Assembly: GCF_023703085.1 (NCBI RefSeq)
Contig: NZ_JAMQJY010000004.1
Coordinates: 1 to 64,000, forward strand
DNA length: 64,000 nucleotides
Reading direction: 5' to 3'
Source: Alkalicoccobacillus plakortidis
GTDB taxonomy: Bacteria; Bacillota; Bacilli; Bacillales; Bacillaceae_D
Below, piece by piece: positions 55,673-64,000 of the stretch (its first letter is position 1; each line of letters starts with the position of its first letter). The notes under the pieces are model-generated. The model did no database searches. It saw nothing but the letters and a program-made list of their open reading frames with translations, and had not been told where the DNA came from. Made by a program: the position numbers and the translations under genes.

Positions 55673-58333
55673 TTGGATAAATGGTTATTGGATAGAGAAT
55701 GGGGATATTTAGAAAGCGCAATTGGTAATTCAACGTTAATCCAAATGAGCCGGGACTGGAAACCAGTGAATTTGCCGCATGATATTTCACTTGAAAAAGA
55801 GCGAAAAAAAGAGAACCCTTCTGGTTTTGAAGAGGGATTCACATCTGGTGCCAGTTTGTATTACAAAAAAGAATTGATCATTGAAAAAGAGATGAAAAAC
55901 AAAACATTTACTCTAGAGTTTGAAGGAATTATGGGTATTTGTTCAATTATCATTAATAATAATGTCGTGGCAAAACACGTAAATGGTTATACAAGTTTCT
56001 TAGTAGATGCGTCTGATCATCTTCTTATAGGAGAAAAGAACGTCATTCTTGTTCATGTTGAAAATACTCACAAACCAAGCTCCAGGTGGTATGCAGGGAC
56101 TGGTATTTATCGGCATGTGTGGCTCCACGTAGGAGAACAAGTACATGTAAAGCCTTGGGATTGTAAGGCTCACGTAACATCCTTTGAAGATCATATAGCT
56201 CACCTACAAGTGAATACAACTGTTACAAATAACCTCCATTCAAACGAAAAAGCATCGGTAATCATAAGTGTTCTCTCACAAGAAGATGAAGTGATAGCAG
56301 AAGAAACAAAAGATATCGTACTAAACAGTAACAATAAGCTAGTGGTAACAACCGATTTCGAATTATCGTCATTTACCTATTGGGAACTTGAGCAACCTTA
56401 CCTCTATACGATTCAAGCACGTGTGATCCGTAACGGAGTAGATGATGAGATTCACTCAACAACTACTGGGATACGTGAAATTTCTTTTGATGCTAAAGAC
56501 GGATTTAAACTAAACGGAAAGAGCCTTAAATTAAAAGGCGGATGTATTCATCACGATCACGGCCCACTTGGAAGTGCAAGTTATGATCGGGCTGAAGAAC
56601 GCCGTGTTGAACTATTAAAAGCATCTGGTTTTAATGCCATTAGATTAGCTCATAATCCCCATGCACCAGCTTTATTAGATGCGTGCGATAAATTAGGTAT
56701 GTTAGTAATTAATGAAGCTTTTGATTCTTGGGTAGCGGGTAGAAAAAGTTTTGATTATCATCTATTCTTTGAGAAATATTGGGAAGAGGATTTAGAATCA
56801 TTTGTAAATAGAGATTTTAATCATCCTTCCATTATTATGTGGTCTACAGGTAATGAAGTGGAAGAAAGAAATGGCTCTTCTAATGGATATGAATGGAGTC
56901 AACGGTTAGCAGATAAAGTGAGAGAGTTAGATTCTAGCCGTGCAGTAACGGCTTCAGCATGCTCACTTATGTCAGAATATGCAAATATGACGACGATTGT
57001 AGATGGGAATATCATTTTAAACATGTTAGGAAACAACGTGGATCCAGAAAATGATATTTGGGGAGAAGCAACGGAAAATTATTTTGCACCAGTAGATGCG
57101 GCGGGCTATAACTATAAAGTTAAGCGATACAAATACGATGCAACTCGTTTTCCTGATCGCGTCATTTATGGCTCAGAAACATATCCTCACAACCTCTTTG
57201 AGAATTGGGAAGAAACGGAGAAAAATCCTAATGTAATAGGAGACTTTGTATGGACAGCTATTGACTATTTAGGAGAAGCTTGGACTTGGACGAGTAAATG
57301 TTGGGGCTTCGAGTATGTCAGCAGGTGGTGAGTTCCCTTGGTTCTATGCAAATACTGGTGATATTGACGTATGTGGGGAAAAACGCCCTCAGTCCTATTA
57401 CCGTGACATCGTATGGGGAAATCGAACGCACCCATACATGGCAGTATTACCCCTGAATTGTATGAAGAAAGCATTTATTTCAAACCATGGGGCTGGGAAC
57501 CTGTTGAGAGAAGCTATACATTTTCGAGCTATGAAAATCAGAAAACCAGAGTTGATATCTACTCAGATGCAGAAGAAGTAGAGTTATTCATAAACGGTCG
57601 ATCTTATGGAAAAAAAGAAGCAGGATGGGATCATAAATATAAGACTTCTTTTGACATTGTATATGAGCCAGGCACGTTACAAGTAGTTGCTTATGAATCG
57701 GGTGAAGAGGTTGGTCGAGATCAGTTAGAAACTGCTCATGACCCGATCAGCTTGAAATTAGAGACGGACAGAGACGAAATCTCTTCAAATTATGGAGATT
57801 TATCATATATAAAGATGACTATATTAGATAGCTCTGGAAGAGAAATCCCCTATGCAGATCATCTCATTACTTTACAGGTCGAAGGGCAAGGTGAACTTAT
57901 CGCGGTAGGCTCTGCTGATCCATTATCTACTGAATTATTTGTTGAGAACCAAAGAAGATTATATAAAGGTAAGTCTCTTGCAATTGTAAGGAGTACAGGA
58001 AAAGAAGGAACATTTACAGTCACTGCCACAGCAGAAGGTATAGAGAGCCAAAGTGTAACAGTAACGTGTAAAGAAACAGAAAAAAAGTATAAGGAATTTA
58101 TCATTGAAGAAAAGCTGACGATCTATGGTTTTGATATGACTGTTGGAGAGTTAGTAGAGAATCCTGTCACAAAAGAAATTATTCAAAAGCATTTACCTGA
58201 ATTTCTTTCTAATCCTTTACTTGAAAGAGCTAAGAGAATAAGTTTTAACCAACTTATCCAGTTTACTCCGGAAACGATTCTTCCAAAGGACAAATTGAAA
58301 CTGATAGAGGCTGAATTAAAAAACGTACAATAA
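55673..58333 (+). pseudogene. GH2 beta-galactosidase-like enzyme, two frameshifts
   Basis: TTG at 55673 follows GGAGAG by 7 nt. The protein runs through the sugar-binding domain (RDWKPVNLPHDISLE; GTGIYRHVWL), a TIM barrel with acid/base Glu in STGNEVEE and nucleophile Glu in VIYGSETYP, then breaks. The second frame begins at SAGGEFPWFYANTGDID (57315), and the third at TPELYEESIYFKPWGWE and continues to 58333. Two indels (about 57290-57315 and 57440-57450) separate parts of one protein of about 885 residues with C-terminal Ig-like/DUF4982-type domains. It probably acts on beta-galactosides or related glycosides. Confidence 0.82.
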
Positions 58334-58401
58334 GTACTCTTGCTCACCTAAATTTTGAGTAAAAGCAGTGCTAATACACTATTTATGAGGAGTGAGGATA
58401 T

Positions 58402-59721
58402 ATGTTAAAAGAATTTCCGCGTGAATTTATGATGGGGGCAGCCACCGCTGCCCACCAAGTTGAAGGTAATAATAACAATAGTGATTTCTGGACGATGGAA
58501 CATGTCCCGAATTCAATGTATAAAGAACCCTCTTTAGAAGCTGTTGATCATTATAACCGCTTTAAAGAAGACATTTTACTACTTGCAAAAGCCGGAGGTA
58601 ATACGTACAGATTTTCTATTGAGTGGGCTCGAATTGAACCTAAAAAAGGTTTTTTTAATCAAGAAGAAGTCGAACATTATAGAGAAGTTCTACAATATTG
58701 TCATGAACACAACGTTACACCGATTGTAACGTTACATCATTTCTCTTCACCTAAGTGGTTGATTTCAGAAGGCGGATGGGAAAGCGAACAGACCGTTCAG
58801 TATTTCGAGCGGTACACCCGTCACATTGTTTTAGAACTAGGAGAACTTATCCCTTATATATGTACTATTAATGAAGCCAACATGGGAAAACAAATAAAAA
58901 AAATCATGAAGAGAATGGAACAAAAACTAAATTCGTCTTCAAACGAGAAATCTGATGGCAGTGTTCAAGTTGGATTAAATATGGACATGAAAACTAAAAT
59001 GAAGAGCTATTATCAAGAACTTGGTAAGGCTTTCGATATGGACCCTAGTGCCATCTATACCTATTTAATGCCAAGGTCAGAACAAGGTGAGAAGATTATC
59101 ATGGACTGTCATCAACAAGCGAGAGCTATTATAAAAGAGACAGCTCCACATATAAAAGTCGGTATCACATTCTCACTTTATGACCACCAAACGTTACCAG
59201 GCGGTGAAGAATCCGTTAAAAAGGAACAATATGAAGATTTTCTCTGTTATTTGCCCGCTATTCAAGAAGACGACTTTTTAGGCGTGCAGAACTACTCAAG
59301 AAAAATTCATGGACCAGATGGTGTAATCGCTTCAGATGATACAACAAGGTTAACTAAGATGGGGTACGAGTATTACCCTGAGGCTCTTGGTAATGTACTT
59401 CGTTTTGTAGTTAAGCATTGGCAAAAGCCAATCATCATTACGGAGAATGGGGTCTCGACTGACAATGACAAAGAAAGAGTTGAATTTATAGAAAGAGCAT
59501 TAAAAGGTGTTCAGGATTGTATGGATGAAGGGATCCCAGTTATCGGATACACCTATTGGTCTTTACTTGATAATTTCGAATGGCAATTGGGTTATGAACA
59601 GACGTTTGGATTAATCGCCGTGGATCGAGAAACCCAAACAAGGTATCCTAAAGAGAGTTTGACATTTTTGGGGAGTCATATAAAATCCGTTATTAAGAAA
59701 GATTCAAGTAGTCTAAAATAG
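58402..59721 (+). CDS. Beta-glucosidase (GH1)
   Basis: A 439-aa GH1 enzyme: FMMGAATAAHQVEGNNNNSD, acid/base Glu in CTINEANMG (about 155) and nucleophile Glu in IIITENGVS (about 351), with the GH1 terminal NFEWQLGYEQTFGL. Without a PTS gene beside it, it may act on unphosphorylated glycosides imported by the GPH transporter. RBS GAGGAGTGAGG. It lies 68 bp after the GH2 gene and is probably co-transcribed. Confidence 0.9.
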   Translation: MLKEFPREFMMGAATAAHQVEGNNNNSDFWTMEHVPNSMYKEPSLEAVDHYNRFKEDILLLAKAGGNTYRFSIEWARIEPKKGFFNQEEVEHYREVLQYCHEHNVTPIVTLHHFSSPKWLISEGGWESEQTVQYFERYTRHIVLELGELIPYICTINEANMGKQIKKIMKRMEQKLNSSSNEKSDGSVQVGLNMDMKTKMKSYYQELGKAFDMDPSAIYTYLMPRSEQGEKIIMDCHQQARAIIKETAPHIKVGITFSLYDHQTLPGGEESVKKEQYEDFLCYLPAIQEDDFLGVQNYSRKIHGPDGVIASDDTTRLTKMGYEYYPEALGNVLRFVVKHWQKPIIITENGVSTDNDKERVEFIERALKGVQDCMDEGIPVIGYTYWSLLDNFEWQLGYEQTFGLIAVDRETQTRYPKESLTFLGSHIKSVIKKDSSSLK

Positions 59722-59736
59722 GATGTGGATTAGTTT

Positions 59737-61202
59737 ATGATTGATTCAATTAATTCATCACGTCCACCATATAAAATGATTGCTGTATTGTTAGTCGGTG
59801 CCTTCATTGCCTTACTAAATAATACATTACTCGGAATTGCCATTCCTTTTATTATGAGCGATCTAAATGTTAATGCAGCATCAGCACAATGGCTAACAAC
59901 AGGTTATATGTTAGTAAATGGCGTTCTTATTCCTGTGACAGCATTTCTAATCCAGAAGTTCTCGATTAGAAAATTATTTTTAGTTGCTATTGGGCTTTTT
60001 ATAGTAGGTACACTGGTCGCTTGGACCTCTCACCTCTTTTCTATTCTTTTAATTGGCCGAATGATTCAGGCTTCGGGTGCAGCTGTCATGTCCCCATTAT
60101 TAATGAATGTCATGCTAGTGAGTTTCCCAATTGAAAAAAGAGGTAGAGCCATGGGGATTACTGGCTTAGTCATGATGGGGGCACCAAGCCGTTGGTCCTC
60201 TAGCCTCTGGCTTGGATTCTTCAATCGTTTGAATGGAGAATGCTTTTTTTATTAGTAGCACCCATTGCAATGTTGATCTTCATCACAGGTTTTTTCTTTA
60301 TAAAAGATAAAAAAGAATATAAGAATCTACGACTGGACTATTTATCACTAGTCCTTTCTACTATTGGATTCGGTAGTATCTTATATGGATTTAGTTCTGC
60401 AGGTAATAGTGGTTGGAGTCATCCAAGTGTATATGGAATGATATGTATTGGTGTGCTTTCTTTAATAAGTTTTATTTTACGTCAACAAAAACAACAGCAG
60501 CCCATGTTAAATTTCACTGTATTTCGATACCCCTTGTACACGATAGCCATTTCCATCTCTATGATTGTAGCTATGACCCTGTTTTCATCCATGATACTAG
60601 TGCCTATTTATTTTATTGATCTTAGAGGAATCCCTTCATTTGATGCAGGCTTAATGATGGTTCCAGGTGCCATTATGCTGGCACTAACTTCACCTATTGT
60701 AGGCAGGTTATTTGATAAGTATGGTGGAAGGATTTTAGCTCTTATTGGTTTATCAATTATAACCATAACGAGTTATTATTTTAGTCAATTAACCTTCGAA
60801 ACGTCGTATCTTCATTTGGTCGTGCTTAACACAATAAGGATGTTAGGAATTTCAATGGTCATGATGCCTGTAGCCACTACTGGGTTCAACCAATTACCAA
60901 AGCAATATTATTCACATGGAACAGCAATGAGTAACACCTTCCAGCAAGTATCTGGAGCTATTGGCACAGCCTTGTTGGTAACGATCATGTCCAATCGAAC
61001 AGATTTTCATCTTACTAACTTAAACACATCCTCTTCAAATGAACAAAATGTCCAACTAATCGATCAAGCTATGCTTTCAGGCATTAACGATGCTTTTTTT
61101 ACGACCATTTTCTTTTCTGCCGCAGCATTTTTGTTAGCCTTATTTTTACAACCAACAAAACAAAGCAAAGGTAAGAAACGTAAGGAAAAAATAAGCGCAT
61201 GA
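59737..61202 (+). pseudogene. MFS transporter, DHA2/EmrB type, frameshifted
   Basis: The first frame (59737-60200) has LLNNTLLGIAIPFIMSDLN and the motif IGRMIQASGAAVMSPLLMN. The last frame (to 61202) begins WRMLFLLVAPIAM. Reading through 60180-60245 with two single-base removals restores GAPAVGPLASGWILQSFE, exactly the expected family stretch, so two one-base insertions (in AA and TT doublets) break one gene of about 487 codons. Family members export drugs by proton antiport. It follows the GH1 gene by 15 bp. Confidence 0.82.
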
Positions 61203-61561
61203 TTTAATATGTGGCTTTAATCAATTCAATCGTTACATTAAAAAATTAAAGGCTCAACCTCTCATTTATGAAGTTGAGCCTTCCATTAATCACACATAAC
61301 ATAATTAAAATAAAGAATGACCATATTAGTCATTCTTATTACTTATAAATAGTCTAAATACACCAAAAACCTTACTATTACACCATACAAGAAAAGGATC
61401 TACTGATATACTTTTTTTAGTAAGTAAGCGCTAACATAAACATTTTCACGCGATCTAATCTAGCTCAGTATTATGAAAAGAATTTCAATTCCCTTCGCAT
61501 GAAAGCGCTCTCTTATGCAGATAAATAAAAAATCATAAAGCACTTGAAAGGGGCGTTAAAT
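61203..61561. promoter_or_regulatory. Regulatory interval with terminator hairpins and two cre-like sites
   Basis: Two hairpins end upstream transcripts: AAGGCTCAAC/GTTGAGCCTT (61249-61282) and AAGAATGAC/GTCATTCTT (61313-61337). AGTAAGCGCTAACA (61423-61436) and TGAAAGCGCTCTCT (61500-61513) each match the cre consensus at all but one position and lie just upstream of the GPH transporter gene. Strong carbon catabolite control is likely. Confidence 0.65.
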
Positions 61562-63079
61562 ATGGATAAGAAAGAAATAAAAAGGGCAAAAAAAGAACAA
61601 AAAGCATTAGAGAGAGCAGAAAGAGAGCAAAAATTCCGCAGAGCAAAAACGTGGGAATTATTCATGTATCCTACCTTTTCTATTGGCCATAATGGATTTA
61701 TGTTTTTGATGACATTAGTATCTTATTATGCAGCAGGAATTGTGGGGCTTGGTACGGTCGTTGCATCCTATATCATTTCAGGTTCTCGGATTTTTGATGG
61801 TATAACAGATCCACTCATTGCACTTATTATTGATAAAACAAAAGGAAAATATGGTAAGATCCGAATTTTATTCGCAAGTGCCTATTTCACAATGTCTCTT
61901 GCAACCGTCCTATTATTTTTTACGAACCATTTAGTAGCGGATGGCTTTAAACTCTTTTACTTTATCCTATTATATATCGTCTTCATAATTGGATATACAT
62001 TATCAGGGATAGCGGGAAATATAGGGAATAACCTTCTTACCAATGATCCTCAGCAGCGTCCTGTTTTTGGAGGATTAAACATGATTTACTCCATGCTTTT
62101 CTATTCTGGAGTAACTCTTTTTCTAACTGTTTATTTAACAGGAAAATATAGCTTTAGTGATGTGCAATTGTTTCATGAGATGACAATTTTCACACTTATT
62201 ATTACAGCAATTGGATATGGATTATCCTCTATAGCCATTCGTTCAAAAGACAAAATCGAAAATTTTGGAGAAGGAAAAAATACAGAACGTGTAAAATTCA
62301 GAGACTTGTGGCCTATGCTTAAAGGGAACCGCCCATTGCAATTATTTGTTGTAACAATGGCTACTGATAAATTGAGTTTACAAGTATCTGGGAATGTAGT
62401 AGCTAATGTTATGCTTTTCGGAATTGTCATCGGTAACTACGCAATGTTAGGTATAACACAATCATTAGCTACGATACCAAACATACTAGTCTTATTCTTT
62501 GGCATACGTTACGCCATGAAGTTTGGTTCGAAGAAAGGCTATGTCCTTTCAACATGGGGTTGTTTAATTAGTTATGGGTTACTATTCTTACTACTATGGT
62601 TAGGCGATCCAACGCAAATTCGAATGGACAATATGGGATTCATGACCTTAGCATTTATCACTCTGTTTACGATTAGTGGTGCTGTGAGATTTGTGAGCTC
62701 TTCATTTGTTCAACCTATGCTTGCAGATGTAGTTGACTATAATACGTATAAGTCAAATCGGTACGCACCAGGACTAGTCTCTGCCATTTATACGTTTATC
62801 GACAAGGCTGTCTCTTCATTGCAACAGACCGTGATAGGCTTATTACTTGCATTTATTGGTTTTAGAACCGCTTTTCCTGATGTAGACACTCCTTATACTG
62901 AAAAGATTTTTTGGATGACGATGTTTCTGAATTTTGGAATATTAATTATTTCATGGACACTATCACTCATTGTCATGAAATATTACGAACTGAATAAGGA
63001 ACGTATGGTCGAAATTCAAGAAATATTAGAAGAAAGAAGCAAGGGTAACACGGATGATCCTGACTTATTAGCAAAATAA
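61562..63079 (+). CDS. GPH-family sugar:cation symporter
   Basis: About 505 aa from ATG at 61562, chosen for GAAAGGGG upstream. A highly charged N-terminus (KRAKKEQKALERAEREQKF) precedes twelve predicted helices. SGSRIFDGITDPLIALIIDK is the family motif carrying the conserved Asp residues. GPH symporters (MelB, UidB group) import glycosides with H+ or Na+. Likely partner of the GH2 and GH1 enzymes upstream. Confidence 0.88.
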   Translation: MDKKEIKRAKKEQKALERAEREQKFRRAKTWELFMYPTFSIGHNGFMFLMTLVSYYAAGIVGLGTVVASYIISGSRIFDGITDPLIALIIDKTKGKYGKIRILFASAYFTMSLATVLLFFTNHLVADGFKLFYFILLYIVFIIGYTLSGIAGNIGNNLLTNDPQQRPVFGGLNMIYSMLFYSGVTLFLTVYLTGKYSFSDVQLFHEMTIFTLIITAIGYGLSSIAIRSKDKIENFGEGKNTERVKFRDLWPMLKGNRPLQLFVVTMATDKLSLQVSGNVVANVMLFGIVIGNYAMLGITQSLATIPNILVLFFGIRYAMKFGSKKGYVLSTWGCLISYGLLFLLLWLGDPTQIRMDNMGFMTLAFITLFTISGAVRFVSSSFVQPMLADVVDYNTYKSNRYAPGLVSAIYTFIDKAVSSLQQTVIGLLLAFIGFRTAFPDVDTPYTEKIFWMTMFLNFGILIISWTLSLIVMKYYELNKERMVEIQEILEERSKGNTDDPDLLAK

Positions 63080-63092
63080 ATAGATCACGCAA

Positions 63093-63130
63093 AAGGTTCT
63101 GAAAATCACTTAGATTTTCAGAACCTTTTA
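63093..63130. terminator. Bidirectional terminator
   Basis: AAGGTTCTGAAAAT pairs with ATTTTCAGAACCTT around a 7-nt loop with T-runs on both sides, between the convergent GPH and AraC genes. Confidence 0.85.
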
Positions 63131-63135
63131 TCATG

Positions 63136-64000
63136 TTATGTAAGATGCTGTTTTTCTCGATACTGCCTTGGCGTCATACCCACCAGCTTTTTAAAAACTT
63201 TTGTGAAGTAGCTTTGATCATAGAAGCTTAAATAGGCACATATTTCAGGAATGGTGGCTTGGGTATTTTCAAGTAACCTTTTAGCTTCTTCAATTCGCTT
63301 GAATCTTATATAGTCTGTTAAAGACATCCCTACTTCTTTTTTAAATAAGACCGATAAGTATTTAGGGCTTAAATCTACATAGTTAGCGATATCATCATGC
63401 GCAATGTCTGAGTACAAATGACGTATAACGTAATCAACAGACTTACTAACCGTTTTTGAATAATGTTCATGATTCACTTGCTTAACTTTATTAGTAAATG
63501 TATAGAGCATCTCCTTGGACATTCGTTTAACGTCATCTACGTGATGTAGTGTTTCTAGTTTTTTAATATAATTATCATTCAAACGAAAAGCCTCTTCTGG
63601 ATTAAGCCCTCCATTAATTGAACTTCTGGTTACGAGCGTAATTAATGTAATCATATGAGTCTTTAACGATCGAAGATAACCTGCCTCTGAGTAAACAGAT
63701 GCAGAACCTTCCTCTTTAAGAAAAAAGGGATTATCAAGTGCATCGACTCTTCCTCCCTCCACAATTGACAGAATTTCTTTCTCAAACAATCGGTCACGAA
63801 AAGGTGGAGCACTAGGGCTTGCCTCCTCATCAATAAATAGTGGCGCATGATCATTGATAGGAGTAATGACTTCTTTATTGTTTCCTAAAATTAACTGTGG
63901 CGAAATGAAACTACCGTTAATCAAGTTGTTAATTAAAACACTCATGTTTATGAGCTTATCTAAAGTTATATTAGGGATTAATTGATAATATCGATAGACC
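63136..64000 (-). CDS. AraC-family regulator (partial, 5' end outside window)
   Basis: Two C-terminal AraC HTHs (DIAHDDIANYVDLSPKYLSVLF; IPEICAYLSFYDQSYFTKVF, ending GMTPRQYRE). The frame does not begin at the ATG at 63945: it stays open to the right edge (YYQLIPNITLDKLIN precede it), and the start lies beyond 64000. The N-terminal part is not a cupin; it resembles the long helical sensor region of YesN-like regulators. Convergent with the GPH gene; probably controls the sugar locus. Confidence 0.85.
   Translation of the reverse strand, partial: VYRYYQLIPNITLDKLINMSVLINNLINGSFISPQLILGNNKEVITPINDHAPLFIDEEASPSAPPFRDRLFEKEILSIVEGGRVDALDNPFFLKEEGSASVYSEAGYLRSLKTHMITLITLVTRSSINGGLNPEEAFRLNDNYIKKLETLHHVDDVKRMSKEMLYTFTNKVKQVNHEHYSKTVSKSVDYVIRHLYSDIAHDDIANYVDLSPKYLSVLFKKEVGMSLTDYIRFKRIEEAKRLLENTQATIPEICAYLSFYDQSYFTKVFKKLVGMTPRQYREKQHLT

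Overview
The window is low-GC, AT-rich DNA from an endospore-forming member of the Bacillaceae (inference from YtvI, GerAB-type permease, SpoIIP and Mn-catalase genes, a tyrosine T-box, a c-di-AMP riboswitch, cre-like sites and AAGGAGG ribosome binding sites). No rRNA, complete tRNA, transposase, integrase or CRISPR array is visible.

The main feature is a one-directional array of about 20 dispersed copies of a composite repeat between 2735 and 50873. Each full copy has three parts: (i) a 100-120 bp leader of one of three unrelated families (A, B, C), two of which start with tandem 11-bp direct repeats; (ii) a 52-bp core that reads as the 3' half of a tRNA-Leu(GAG) gene, from the anticodon loop (TTGAGGG) through the long variable arm and T arm to the acceptor 3' strand; (iii) the tRNA-type intrinsic terminator. 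The 5' half of the tRNA is absent everywhere. This is the expected footprint of repeated site-specific integration at the anticodon loop of a tRNA-Leu(GAG) gene outside the window. The cores cut the region into small cassettes of about 0.1-8 kb with 0-7 genes, none with a visible recombinase. The layout resembles an integron cassette array built on a tRNA attachment site.

Cassettes in order: IDI-2, a class I terpene cyclase and an Rrf2 regulator (to att1); a lipoprotein and a secreted protein (att2); no gene (att3, decayed); ECF sigma factor with an ABC exporter (att4); lactococcin-972-type bacteriocin with its DUF1430 protein and ABC ATPase (att5); a patchwork of subtilase, cupin and SpoIIP remnants (att6); MarR with a pentapeptide-repeat protein (att7); MetX-like hydrolase with LysR (att8); VOC, WYL regulator and a YdeI-like gene (att9); Mn catalase with a DUF3231-type protein (att10); almost nothing (att11); two KtrAB potassium systems, YtvI and a GerAB-like gene (att12); alpha/beta hydrolase (att13); VOC protein (att14); P-loop kinase (att15); secreted protein with lipoprotein (att16); Nudix (att17); flavin monooxygenase (att18); a second copy of the MarR/pentapeptide cassette (att19); and a beta-glucoside PTS locus (att20).

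From 50.9 kb to the end no further core is seen. A tetR-ykkCD-tyrZ segment is followed by a diverged duplicate of the 3' end of the beta-glucosidase gene. After that comes a sugar locus with GH2 beta-galactosidase, GH1 beta-glucosidase, MFS exporter, GPH transporter and AraC regulator, with several cre-like sites.

Many genes carry single-base frameshifts or a nonsense codon. The sequence alone cannot separate real decay of unselected cassette genes from sequencing indels.
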